This document shows, piece after piece, positions 10,189 through 18,536 of a DNA stretch of 64,000 bases. The translations under genes and the position numbers were made by a program. Under the pieces are notes generated by a model. It was not told the origin of the DNA, did no database searches, and worked only from the letters and a program-made list of their open reading frames with translations. The stretch is from positions 301,280-365,279 of the forward strand of contig NZ_RZIS01000005.1 of NCBI RefSeq assembly GCF_005281835.1, given 5' to 3'. Each line of letters starts with the position of its first letter. Positions within the stretch are counted from its first letter, which is position 1. The DNA is from Vibrio profundi. Lineage in GTDB: Bacteria > Pseudomonadota > Gammaproteobacteria > Enterobacterales > Vibrionaceae.

Positions 10189-11217
10189 TTAACGGATAGG
10201 TGGAGCGTACATAAAGCCGCCCGCATTCCATAGTGCGTTCACACCACGAGAAATTTGTAGTGGAGAGCCTGTACCAACAGTGCGCTCGAAGCTTTCGCCG
10301 TAGTTACCCACTTGTTTGATAACTTGGTAGCCCCAATCATCGCGGATACCTAAGCCTTTACCTTTAGGACCGTCTACACCAAGAATACGTTTGATGTTTG
10401 GATCTTTCGACTTAAGCATTTGGTCTGCATTTTTAGAGCTAATGCCGTATTCTTCAGCATTGATCATTGCAGATAATGTCCACTTAGCAACGTTGAACCA
10501 TTTGTCATCATCTTGACGAACTACAGGGCCAAGAGGCTCTTTAGAGATGATTTCTGGTAAAACTTGTGCAGATGAAGGATCTTTCAGGTTCAAACGAAGC
10601 GCATAAAGGCCTGATTGGTCAGTTGTAAGTACGTCACAACGACCTGCGTCGAAACCTTTAGAAGTTTGAGCTGCAGTATCAAATACAACTGGCTTGTAAG
10701 ACATGCCGCTGTTACGGAAGTAATCCGCAAGGTTAAGCTCTGTTGTTGTACCAGATTGAACACATACAGATGCGCCATCTAGCTCTTTAGCACTTTTAAG
10801 GCCAAGATCTTTCTTAACCATGAAGCCTTGACCATCGTAGTAGTTTACGCCTACGAAGTTCAGACCCAGAGCGGTATCACGGTGAAGAGTCCAAGTTGTG
10901 TTACGAGATAGCACGTCAATTTCACCAGACTGAAGTGCAGTAAAACGTTCTTTTGCTGTTAATGGTACGTATTTAACTTTTGATTTATCACCAAGTACTG
11001 CAGCAGCAAGAGCTTGACAATACTCAACATCAATTCCTTCCCATTCACCTTTTGAGTTAGGGTTAGAGAACCCTGGAAGACCCGTACTCACACCACAAGT
11101 TAGAAAGCCTTGAGATGTAACTTTGTCCAGAGTGCTTTCTGCTGCTGATGCAGATGTTGCCATCATTGCAGTTGATGCAGCTACTACTGAAGCAAGAAGT
11201 GTTAGTTTATTTGTCAT
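10189..11217 (-). CDS. aapJ: General L-amino acid ABC transporter periplasmic binding protein AapJ
   Basis: 342 aa. The Sec signal peptide (MTNKLTLLASVVAAS...) cleaves near ASAAESTLD, residue ~26. The mature part is a family 3 solute-binding protein: GFLTCGVSTGLPGF, the arginine in LQSGEIDVLSRNTTWTLHRD that binds the amino-acid carboxylate, and DVLTTDQSGLYALRL. It binds polar and other L-amino acids and hands them to AapQMP. First gene of the operon, preceded by a 458-base AT-rich region that must hold its promoter. Confidence 0.95.
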   Translation of the reverse strand: MTNKLTLLASVVAASTAMMATSASAAESTLDKVTSQGFLTCGVSTGLPGFSNPNSKGEWEGIDVEYCQALAAAVLGDKSKVKYVPLTAKERFTALQSGEIDVLSRNTTWTLHRDTALGLNFVGVNYYDGQGFMVKKDLGLKSAKELDGASVCVQSGTTTELNLADYFRNSGMSYKPVVFDTAAQTSKGFDAGRCDVLTTDQSGLYALRLNLKDPSSAQVLPEIISKEPLGPVVRQDDDKWFNVAKWTLSAMINAEEYGISSKNADQMLKSKDPNIKRILGVDGPKGKGLGIRDDWGYQVIKQVGNYGESFERTVGTGSPLQISRGVNALWNAGGFMYAPPIR

Positions 11218-11675
11218 TTGTATCCTTCCTGTATGATCAATGTTAAACCAGGTGACACCTGATACACGTGCTCAATTATTTGTATTAACTAATATCTAAG
11301 TGGCTGAAATTACGAATCCTGCAGTAATTTTGAACAACCGTTTATAAGATTAGGAAAGGATTCAGGGTTTCACAAACTTATAATTTAAAAAGAATTTTGA
11401 GTGAAATCACAAATCCGAACACAATTAGAATGACCAAATGTTAACTGAATGTAAATAGTGCAAAAGATCACATTGTTGGTGCAACAGGATTTAGATTTTA
11501 AATTTATCAATAGATCAGGTTATTAGTCTGTTTTATGAATAATTGGTTGAAGTTATGGTCTTCAATTAGTTTAAAATTTGGTCGTTAATTGTTTTAAATG
11601 GTCTTTGGGTGTTATTAATATGCTCCAAATTTGGTAGCATGAGTGAATAGTTATTTATCAGACTCAAGGAAGAAA
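11218..11675. other. AT-rich intergenic region between aapJ and the siroheme gene
   Basis: 458 bases with no coding frame I would accept. It should carry the divergent promoters of aapJ (minus) and the siroheme gene (plus). Apart from one CRP-like sequence (11454-11475) I see no riboswitch, terminator or repeat. Confidence 0.5.
11454..11475. promoter_or_regulatory. Possible CRP site upstream of aapJ
   Basis: One perfect half (AGATCACATT) and a weak half (AATAGTG) at the right spacing give 15 of 22 matches to the E. coli CRP consensus. It is 237 bases upstream of the aapJ start, rather distant. Weak evidence by eye only. Confidence 0.3.
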
Positions 11676-12614
11676 ATGCGTTATTTTCCACTGTTTTTAG
11701 ATATTGAGAATAAACCAATATTAGTTGTAGGAGGCGGTGAGGTCGCATGTAGAAAGGTTGATGCTCTATTACGAGCTGGGGCTGCAGTAACTCTTGTTTC
11801 TCCAAAGGTTGAACCTTATTTACAGGCTCTAATCTCTGATAAAAAGTTAAATTGGATTCAGAATTTTTATTCATCTCAGCTTATATCGTCTGAGTACATA
11901 CAAGTGTGGGCTACTACTGACAACCCAGAACTCAACCATCAGGTTCATAGAGATGCAAAAAAAATGGGTATTTTGGTCAATGTGGTTGATGACCTTCCAT
12001 ACTGTGATTTCATTACACCTTCTATGATCAATCGCGGTCGTATTCAAATAGCAATTTCAAGTGGAGGGGCTTCACCAGTATTGGTGCGAGGCATCCGTGA
12101 AAAGCTTGAGACGGCATTGCCACAGAACCTATCACTGTTAGCAGATTTTGGCGCATCGAAGCGCAATTCTATAAAAGAGTTCTTTTCTACCGTCGATGAA
12201 CGAAGAAAATTTTGGGAAAGTTTTTTATCGTCTAGTGAGGTAGAAAAAGTAACAGAACGCGATGAGTTGGAAAGTTTATACCAAGAGGCGCTTAAGTCTG
12301 GAATTGAAGCTCAGGGCCGCGTAACTTGGGTCGAATTTGGTAAAGATGTCGAGCTGTTGTCTATAAAAGCACTACGGCTAATGCAAGAAGCTGAACTCGT
12401 GCTACATGCGGAGCTTTGCCCGTTTACTTTTGTTGATTTATGTCGCAGAGATGCTGAGCGTGATGTCTTCATCGATAGCGGTGAGCTTTCTACTAAACTG
12501 ATGCTTGCGAAGAAGCAGCAACTACGAGTTGTGGTATTGATACCACCAGCAAGTTCGGCGTTCAATTTATTAATAGGTGATGACACGCGTTTGAGTTGTT
12601 CGACTGAAAACTAA
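11676..12614 (+). CDS. Precorrin-2 dehydrogenase / sirohydrochlorin ferrochelatase with a degenerate SUMT-like tail
   Basis: 312 aa. Residues ~1-115 are the NAD-binding Met8/CysG-B domain (FPLFLDIENKPILVVGGGEV, ATTDNPELN, NVVDDLPYCDFITPSMI), followed by the dimerisation/chelatase domain (IAISSGGASPVLVRGIREKLE). The part after residue ~205 (GRVTWVEFGKDVELLSIKA, LRLMQEAELVLHAEL, RDAERDVFIDSG) resembles the start of the uroporphyrinogen-III methyltransferase domain but lacks its GGGPGDP-type glycine motif and most of its length, so methylation must come from another protein. ATG at 11676 follows AAGGAAG; the frame opens 11 codons earlier. The role is the last two steps of siroheme synthesis for sulfite/nitrite reductases. 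Confidence 0.85.
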   Translation: MRYFPLFLDIENKPILVVGGGEVACRKVDALLRAGAAVTLVSPKVEPYLQALISDKKLNWIQNFYSSQLISSEYIQVWATTDNPELNHQVHRDAKKMGILVNVVDDLPYCDFITPSMINRGRIQIAISSGGASPVLVRGIREKLETALPQNLSLLADFGASKRNSIKEFFSTVDERRKFWESFLSSSEVEKVTERDELESLYQEALKSGIEAQGRVTWVEFGKDVELLSIKALRLMQEAELVLHAELCPFTFVDLCRRDAERDVFIDSGELSTKLMLAKKQQLRVVVLIPPASSAFNLLIGDDTRLSCSTEN

Positions 12615-12643
12615 AAAAAGGCCTCAATTTGAGGCCTTTTTCA
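12615..12643. terminator. Bidirectional terminator between the siroheme gene and yajQ
   Basis: AAAAAGGCCTC-AATTT-GAGGCCTTTTT has a long stem with A- and T-runs, serving both convergent genes. Confidence 0.9.
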
Positions 12644-12663
12644 TTTAAGGGACTAACTAGAGA

Positions 12664-13146
12664 TTAGTCACGGAAGTTTTCAAACTGGAAAGGTTGACCA
12701 AGTTCACCATTGCGAACTAGAGCCATTACAGCCTGTAGGTCATCACGCTTCTTACCTGTTACACGTACTTTTTCACCTTGAATCGCAGCTTGAACTTTAA
12801 CCTTGTTGTCTTTGATTAGCTTTACGATTTTTTTAGCAACTGGCGTTTCGATACCTTGTTTAAAGATAACGTTTTGGTTCCAGAATTTACCTGTTTGATC
12901 TGCTTTTTGAGATTCCATAGCGCTAACGTCTACACCGCGTTTCGTTAGGTTACCACGTAGGATGTCACGTAGTTGGTTCAACTGAAAATCATGCTCTGCT
13001 GAAAGCTTTACGGTTTCATCTTTGTATTCAAAGCTTGCTTCTACACCACGGAAGTCGAAACGAGTCGCTAATTCACGGTTAGCGTTATCTACTGCGTTAC
13101 GTACTTCAACAGTGTCGATTTCAGAGATAATGTCAAATGATGGCAT
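12664..13146 (-). CDS. yajQ: YajQ family nucleotide-binding protein
   Basis: 160 aa, the standard length. Recognised from the opening [15 protein letters not shown], the FDFRG motif and the C-terminal [17 protein letters not shown]. Family knowledge: YajQ proteins bind nucleotides, and some (Xanthomonas, Pseudomonas) bind cyclic di-GMP and act with LysR-type regulators; this has not been shown for every member. It starts 12 bases after the DAHP synthase stop, with AAGGACA as ribosome-binding site, so it is in one operon with it. Confidence 0.93.
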   Translation of the reverse strand: MPSFDIISEIDTVEVRNAVDNANRELATRFDFRGVEASFEYKDETVKLSAEHDFQLNQLRDILRGNLTKRGVDVSAMESQKADQTGKFWNQNVIFKQGIETPVAKKIVKLIKDNKVKVQAAIQGEKVRVTGKKRDDLQAVMALVRNGELGQPFQFENFRD

Positions 13147-13158
13147 TGTTCTATGTCC

Positions 13159-14217
13159 TTAAGCTAGGTTGCGTTCTTTAATGGCGTTGGCGAGGATATC
13201 TAACATCTTGGTGGTATCACCCCAGCTTAAACATGGATCGGTAATCGATTTTCCATATTCAAGGTTGTTGATGTCTGTCATTGGCTGGTTACCTTCTTCA
13301 ATGAAGCTTTCTGCCATGATACCTGCGATCTGGTTTTTGCCAGATTTAATTTGAGTCGCGATATCTTGTGCGACATCGAGCTGCTTACGATGCTGTTTTT
13401 GACAGTTTGCATGGCTGAAGTCAACAACAAGACGCTGTGGTAAGTCAAATTGAGCTAACTGATTGCAAGCTTCTTCAACAGATGCCGCATCGAAATTAGG
13501 GCCTTTATCACCACCGCGTAAAATAACGTGTCCGTATGGGTTTCCTGAAGTGCGGTAAACCGTCATACGTCCATTTTTGTCGGGAGAATAGAAGTAGTGT
13601 GACGCTTGAGAAGCTCGGATCGCGTCGATGGCAATCTTCACATTACCGTTAGTCGCGTTTTTGAACCCTACTGGGCAAGATAGCGCAGATGCCATTTCGC
13701 GGTGAATTTGCGATTCAGTTGTACGAGCACCGATAGCGCCCCATGTGATCAAGTCAGCAATGTATTGCCCTGTGATCATATCTAGGAACTCAGTCGCTGT
13801 TGCCAAGCCGAGTTTGTTGATGTCTAGCAAAAGCTTACGAGCTTTGTTTAACCCTGCTTCAAGCGCGTAAGAGCCATCTAAATTTGGATCGGTAATTAGG
13901 CCTTTCCAGCCAACAACAGTACGAGGTTTTTCAAAGTAAGTACGCATAACTACAAAGAGCTCATCTTTGTATTGGTCTTGAACTTGACTTAAACGCTGAG
14001 CGTAATCGAGTGCGGCATCGGTATCATGAACAGAACACGGTCCAACAATCACTAAAAGGCGATTGTCTCGTCCGGTTAAAATATCTTCAATTTGTCTACG
14101 GGAATTTGCAATGCGTTCAGCAACATCGTCAGTAATGGGATGTGCAGAGCCGAGTTCGGCTGGAGTCGGCATTGGCCCTAGAGCTTGGGTTCTCAACTCA
14201 TCAGTTTTTAATGGCAT
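13159..14217 (-). CDS. aroH: 3-deoxy-7-phosphoheptulonate synthase, AroH-like class I enzyme
   Basis: 352 aa. It condenses phosphoenolpyruvate with erythrose 4-phosphate, the first step of aromatic amino-acid synthesis. Motifs seen: LLVIVGPCSVHD, VMRTYFEKPRTVVGWKGLI, GAIGARTTESQIHRE, ILRGGDKGPNFD and VDFSHANCQKQHRKQ (metal and substrate ligands). Of the three E. coli isozymes it most resembles the tryptophan-sensitive AroH (TYFEKPRTVVGW, YRTSGNPYGH, HANCQKQH) rather than AroF or AroG. I saw no TrpR operator upstream, so the feedback specificity is inferred from sequence only. Confidence 0.9.
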   Translation of the reverse strand: MPLKTDELRTQALGPMPTPAELGSAHPITDDVAERIANSRRQIEDILTGRDNRLLVIVGPCSVHDTDAALDYAQRLSQVQDQYKDELFVVMRTYFEKPRTVVGWKGLITDPNLDGSYALEAGLNKARKLLLDINKLGLATATEFLDMITGQYIADLITWGAIGARTTESQIHREMASALSCPVGFKNATNGNVKIAIDAIRASQASHYFYSPDKNGRMTVYRTSGNPYGHVILRGGDKGPNFDAASVEEACNQLAQFDLPQRLVVDFSHANCQKQHRKQLDVAQDIATQIKSGKNQIAGIMAESFIEEGNQPMTDINNLEYGKSITDPCLSWGDTTKMLDILANAIKERNLA

Positions 14218-14424
14218 GTGATAGCTTTATTATTTCTATTGCGAAGCAGTAAAGATAACGGAATTGAACTGAGGAATAAACTCCTTAACGTCAATCTTAT
14301 CTATCATTAATACAATAAAAGGATATTTCTCTAGGTCGTGAGGCTAAATGCTTGATTAACACTTGTATTCATGGATTGCTCTCGGTATTTTCGACCAAAA
14401 CAACATCTATTCACTGGAGCTGCA

Positions 14425-15312
14425 ATGACCCAAGAAAACAAAGGCATTCTTCATCCTGAGCTAGTGCTTGGTGATGTATTACCGTCTTATGGCAATAACC
14501 ATAATTCTCACCATTTATACGTTTCTATTTCAGAGTTGGTAATGGAACGCATTTTCTATCATCCAAGCATTGAGAATAACTTGGCTGCTCTCTCTGACAT
14601 AGAGCGTAGTTCGTTAGAAGTTATCCTTAATGGCCAAGCGGTATCTGAACATTTTGTTGATACCTTAGTTGCTGAAATTAAAGCGGCAATTCTACCGTCT
14701 CATCAATCGATTCGCGTTTGCCTAAGTGGAGCGGATAGCTATACGTACAATTCGCTTCTTGGTGGTATTCACGAGCAGCAAGAAGTTAATCCTGCGCTTG
14801 GCTTACGAGGCGTATCTCGTTTCGCGACAGAAGCGTACCAGCATGCTTTTGCATTAGAGTGTTTAGTGGTCAAAACTTTGCGCGAGCAGGGCATGAACAT
14901 TGATATTGTTGTGCCATTTGTTCGTTCGCTAAGTGATGCGGCTAAGGTTATTGATTTACTCGCAGAGCAAGGGTTACCTAGAGGGTTAAATGGGCTTAAA
15001 GTCTTTTTTTCGTGTGACGTTCCTTCTTCTGTTCTGTTGGCTGAGCGCTTGCTGCATTACTTCGACGGGGTTGTTGTTAATGTAGATAATCTCGCGCAAT
15101 TTGCTTTAGGTGTTGATAAATTAAATGAAGAGCAGAATTACCAATTTGATCCGCAAAACGAAGCGGTAATAGCACTTATAGATATAATGGTGAAAGCCAC
15201 GATTGCTGTTAAAAAACCAACGCTTATCGTAACTCAGGCTTTGGCGGAATATCCGAAGCTACAGGAATACATTGTAGACCTAGAAGGTGTTGAACTTGTA
15301 GTTACCGTGTAA
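14425..15312 (+). CDS. Orphan PEP-synthase C-terminal (TIM-barrel) domain protein
   Basis: 295 aa. The sequence NPALGLRGVSRFATE, FALECLVVKTLRE, VPFVRSLSDAAKVI and HYFDGVVVNVDNLAQFALGVD follows the PEP-binding barrel of phosphoenolpyruvate synthase (PpsA) segment by segment, but the nucleotide-binding and phosphohistidine domains are absent. The region where PpsA has its catalytic cysteine (ICGQGPS) reads IVTQALAE here, with no cysteine, so PEP synthase activity is unlikely. It may bind PEP or have a regulatory role; it is divergent from the PEP-using DAHP synthase. The start ATG at 14425 follows GGAG; the frame is open 18 codons further up. Confidence 0.75.
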   Translation: MTQENKGILHPELVLGDVLPSYGNNHNSHHLYVSISELVMERIFYHPSIENNLAALSDIERSSLEVILNGQAVSEHFVDTLVAEIKAAILPSHQSIRVCLSGADSYTYNSLLGGIHEQQEVNPALGLRGVSRFATEAYQHAFALECLVVKTLREQGMNIDIVVPFVRSLSDAAKVIDLLAEQGLPRGLNGLKVFFSCDVPSSVLLAERLLHYFDGVVVNVDNLAQFALGVDKLNEEQNYQFDPQNEAVIALIDIMVKATIAVKKPTLIVTQALAEYPKLQEYIVDLEGVELVVTV

Positions 15313-15335
15313 CGATAAGCGCGCAAGTGAATAAG

Positions 15336-15373
15336 AAAGGGGGATGTTGAACTTGGTCAATATCTCCTTTTTT
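15336..15373 (+). terminator. Terminator after the orphan PEP-synthase-like gene
   Basis: AAAGGGGGAT...TTGA pairs with TCAA...TATCTCCTTT, including G.T pairs, and is followed by TTTTTTG. The stem is imperfect, but the place and U-run fit. Confidence 0.55.
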
Positions 15374-15445
15374 GTAACAATTCTTTGACAATTTGCGGTC
15401 TTAACTATTAACTGGTCTGACAACTATAACCATTAGGTCAGTTTC

Positions 15446-15931
15446 ATGTTTAATCCACTTCAAAAAGCAAACTTATATTTGGCACTGTTCGGATTTTTTA
15501 AAGTCCCTTTTATTTGGTTATGCCGCCCGAAAATACTTCAGCTGGACGAGCAAAAGGTTGAAGTGAAAATTCCCTTAAAGCGTCGTACAAAAAACCATTT
15601 AAACAGTATGTATTTTGGAGTGTTAGCGGTTGGAGCCGATGTTGCAGGAGGTTTCCTTGCTATGCATAAAGCAGAGAAGCAAGGGGAGAAAATCTCTTTA
15701 GCATTTAAAGGAGTAACTGGTGAGTTTTTAAAAAGGCCTGAAGCCGACGTTCATTTTACCTGTCTAGATGGTGGTCTGATTGACGATATGCTTGAAACGA
15801 CAATGAAAACTGGAGAGCGGATCAATCAGCCCGTCACTATTATTGCTACTTGCCCGAGTTTGCATGGGGATGAACCAATGGCAAAGTTTTCGTTAACTTT
15901 ATCGATTAGAAAAATTGCCAGTAAAAGATAA
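15446..15931 (+). CDS. DUF4442 hotdog-fold protein
   Basis: 161 aa, the size of a single hotdog domain. Recognised from the DUF4442 pattern: RPKILQLDEQKVEVKIPLKR, NHLNSMYFGVLAVGADVAGG (the hotdog central helix region) and a closing beta strand rich in polar residues. DUF4442 proteins are related to PaaI/acyl-CoA thioesterases, so a thioesterase or acyl-binding activity is possible; the substrate is unknown. It stands alone with its own upstream region. Confidence 0.75.
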   Translation: MFNPLQKANLYLALFGFFKVPFIWLCRPKILQLDEQKVEVKIPLKRRTKNHLNSMYFGVLAVGADVAGGFLAMHKAEKQGEKISLAFKGVTGEFLKRPEADVHFTCLDGGLIDDMLETTMKTGERINQPVTIIATCPSLHGDEPMAKFSLTLSIRKIASKR

Positions 15932-15996
15932 AGTGCTTCACTAACCCGAGCCTTGAGCAAACCGCTAGTGAAACACATAATGCGGCTCAAATTTGA

Positions 15997-17349
15997 CTAA
16001 TCCAGCTTAATTTCTTCTATATCAACAATTTTCGAACGGCTCATGATAATTTTGTAACGGTAGTAGTTAGGTTCACTATCGTGGTTATTTTCTTTGATAA
16101 CCAAGTTAAGCAAGTGGCGCTTTTCCACTGATTCTCGGCTGACTTGCCCTTCATTCAATCGATAGATCTTATTAGAGCCTTTATCCATTAAACGGGTTAA
16201 GGCTCTTAAACTGATTGAGAGTGTCTCTCTTGTTTCTTCGTAACCACTCATAAAGGTAGAAGTCGACATCTCTGCATGGGAGCGGTAATGCAGAATTTGT
16301 TCTTCTCTTTGGACGACACGTTTTTTACGTATGGCTTGAATTCTGTCGGCAAGCTTGGAAAAGCTCGTATAATCCAACCATTCCAATTTATGACCAACGG
16401 ATTTATTAGTGCTTGGATCGTAGTAACGGCGTTTCCATTTAGGTTTTCCTTTGCGAATCCAGCGCCACAGAATATCACGTAAATCGTCTTTAAATATTTC
16501 ACGTAATGCATAGATAAATGACATCGCAACGATGAAAGATGCGGTGATCTCACCTAAGAAGTCTCGCGCTAAAATAACTGTTGTGGTCACAAATACCATC
16601 ACCAGACCTGTCGCAATCCCTTTAACGGCCCGCTTGATGTTTTTACCCATCGAAGTGGTCTTTTCCTTAAGAACGATAGGGTGCTCAATCAAACGCCTTA
16701 ATAAGCGCATTTTGTTACTAAGGCGAGTAACGTCATCACGGACTTGTTTGGAATTGTAGTGATTGAGTTTACGGTGAGCGGTTTCTTTCTCACAAAGTGT
16801 CGTCAAGCGTTCTTTAATTGTGGAGTACTCTTTCTCGCGGGGAAGATGGGCTACTAGCGACAAGAATTTCTGTTCGGTGTACCAAGATAGGTAGTTGTCT
16901 ATATTCGCATAATAACGTTTTAAATTTTCTTCATATGGAATACTACGTCTTAGGCGCTTTAGGATATCTAGCGCTAGTTCAATAACTTCATCCACTTCAT
17001 CCGAGGTTACGCTGTCACCTGTTGTTTTGTTAAGGCTACTCACCGCTTTATCTAATGCGATCACATATTGATAGGCGAACAAACTCAAACTGACACGGTA
17101 TTGCGTGATAGAGAGGCGGCCACGCTTTGCTAATCGGCTGTGTACTAAAGGTAAAAGTGTTTTATCACTGTAGTAAGCGCGTTTTTGCGTAATCGAGCTG
17201 TAATAGAATTCGCTTTCAGATAGTACTTCAGGGGATAAGCCCAGTTCACCGGGAATAAAAAGATATACATCCATGTCGAGCATTTTGGTTTTTGCCATTG
17301 CATGGTTTATTTTTAGAGTTATCGCATCTTGTTTATCTACCGTGATCAA
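15997..17349 (-). CDS. Unknown two-TM membrane protein
   Basis: 450 aa that I do not recognise by family. A long basic, helix-rich N-terminal part (residues 1-240, many Arg/Lys/Glu) leads to two adjacent membrane segments (about 245-262 and 268-284), then a basic C-terminal cytoplasmic part (KGKPKWKRRYYDP). Both ends are predicted to be in the cytoplasm. The start is a TTG at 17349 preceded by a good AGGAG at six bases; the first ATG is 17 codons further in (17298). It is divergent from cvfB. No enzymatic motif could be seen. Confidence 0.75.
   Translation of the reverse strand: MITVDKQDAITLKINHAMAKTKMLDMDVYLFIPGELGLSPEVLSESEFYYSSITQKRAYYSDKTLLPLVHSRLAKRGRLSITQYRVSLSLFAYQYVIALDKAVSSLNKTTGDSVTSDEVDEVIELALDILKRLRRSIPYEENLKRYYANIDNYLSWYTEQKFLSLVAHLPREKEYSTIKERLTTLCEKETAHRKLNHYNSKQVRDDVTRLSNKMRLLRRLIEHPIVLKEKTTSMGKNIKRAVKGIATGLVMVFVTTTVILARDFLGEITASFIVAMSFIYALREIFKDDLRDILWRWIRKGKPKWKRRYYDPSTNKSVGHKLEWLDYTSFSKLADRIQAIRKKRVVQREEQILHYRSHAEMSTSTFMSGYEETRETLSISLRALTRLMDKGSNKIYRLNEGQVSRESVEKRHLLNLVIKENNHDSEPNYYRYKIIMSRSKIVDIEEIKLD
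17006..17018. promoter_or_regulatory. matS-like site, 12 of 13 matches
   Basis: GTTACGCTGTCAC differs from the matS consensus only at position 3. An identical 13-mer occurs just upstream of matP (49349-49361). Confidence 0.3.
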
Positions 17350-17447
17350 CTAAAGCTCCTAGAGAATGAAAAATATTAATTGAAACTAGCGAAAGCATAA
17401 CAGAGATCACGTATAATCTCCGCCAAATTTAAAGAGAGACAATATAG

Positions 17448-18284
17448 ATGATTAACATTGGTCAAATAAACAGCTTAGAAGTAGTAAAACTAGCAGACTT
17501 TGGTGTGTTCCTGGATGCAGGCGACTATGGAACTGTCATGCTGCCAAAACGATTTACTCCTGAAGGGGCTGAAATTGGTCATAAATTAGACGTATTTTTA
17601 TATATTGATTCAGACAATCAAGTAGCTGCAACAACTGAAACACCTATCGCGAAAGTTGGCGAATGGGGATTGATGACCGTTGAAGGTGTGAACAGCATTG
17701 GCGCATTTGTTGGCTGGGGTGTTAAAGGTAAGGACCTTTTGATCCCATTCAGTGAGCAACGTGGCCGCTTACATGAAGGTCAAAGCATTTTAGTTTACGT
17801 ATACACAGATAAGGCATCTGGTCGTATTGTGGGCACGACGAAGTTCAATAAATGGTTAGATAACACGCCAGCAGAATACAAACGAAACCAGCAAGTCGAG
17901 TTGATTATTGCTGAGCGTAGTCAGTTGGGCTACAAAGCGATCGTAAACGGCGAGCACTGGGGTATGATTTTCCCGTCTGATGTTATCGGTAAGCTGTTTA
18001 TTGGTAAAACACTGAAAGGTTACATCAAGAACATTCGTGAAGATGGAAAAATTGATCTTTCTTTGCAGAAAGTCGGTGTAGCTAAGATGGACGATTTGAG
18101 CACCAAGATTATGGATCTGCTAGAGAAGAAAGGCGGCTATTTGCCACTTAATGATAAGTCGACTCCTGATGCGATCTTCTCGGCGTTCAGAACCAGTAAA
18201 GGTACGTTTAAGAAGACAATCGGTGGTTTGTACAAGCAAGGTAAAATCACGATTGAAAAAGAAGGCATTCGAATCGCCGAATAG
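17448..18284 (+). CDS. cvfB: CvfB family S1-like RNA-binding protein
   Basis: 278 aa. CvfB proteins have three S1 RNA-binding domains in tandem and a C-terminal winged helix. Here S1-like repeats are visible at about residues 4-62 (VVKLADFGVFLDAGDYGTVMLP), 67-130 (EWGLMTVEGVNSIGAFVGWG) and 145-210 (YKAIVNGEHWGMIFPSDV, IKNIREDGKIDLSLQ). The winged helix is in the last 60 residues (LLEKKGGYLPLNDKSTPDAI, GTFKKTIGGLYKQGKI). In Staphylococcus and Streptococcus the homologues modulate virulence genes; in Vibrio the target is unknown. A clear AGAGAGA ribosome-binding site precedes the ATG. Confidence 0.9.
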   Translation: MINIGQINSLEVVKLADFGVFLDAGDYGTVMLPKRFTPEGAEIGHKLDVFLYIDSDNQVAATTETPIAKVGEWGLMTVEGVNSIGAFVGWGVKGKDLLIPFSEQRGRLHEGQSILVYVYTDKASGRIVGTTKFNKWLDNTPAEYKRNQQVELIIAERSQLGYKAIVNGEHWGMIFPSDVIGKLFIGKTLKGYIKNIREDGKIDLSLQKVGVAKMDDLSTKIMDLLEKKGGYLPLNDKSTPDAIFSAFRTSKGTFKKTIGGLYKQGKITIEKEGIRIAE

Positions 18285-18325
18285 ACTTATTGGATGTATC
18301 GATTACATTCAATAAGAATAAAAAG

Positions 18326-18377
18326 AGGCCCGAAACGTCTATGTTTTGGGCCTAGGGGAAACGGCTCCTAACGAGCC
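18326..18377 (+). other. Two back-to-back hairpins downstream of cvfB
   Basis: AGGCCCGAAAC-GTCTAT-GTTTTGGGCCT (one G.T pair) is followed closely by GGCTC-CTAAC-GAGCC. No T-run follows either, so they are not classical terminators; they may end cvfB transcription with Rho or protect its 3' end. The rest of the 252-base gap shows nothing else. Confidence 0.5.
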
Positions 18378-18536
18378 TGCGCTAAAACTGTATTGAATTC
18401 ATGACACGTAAAAATAGGCTTTAACCAAGGTTAAAGTGCTCGGTGAAACGCGCTGTTTCAATAAGTGTAGTACAGGTGTTAGCCATAGCCAGCCACAAAA
18501 AGTAAAACTTTCCAGAGCTGAACTAAGGTAGAGTTT

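Noticed and set aside
13159..14424. Expected TrpR or TyrR operator upstream of the AroH-like gene
   Set aside because: I looked in 14218-14424 and saw no sequence close to either consensus.
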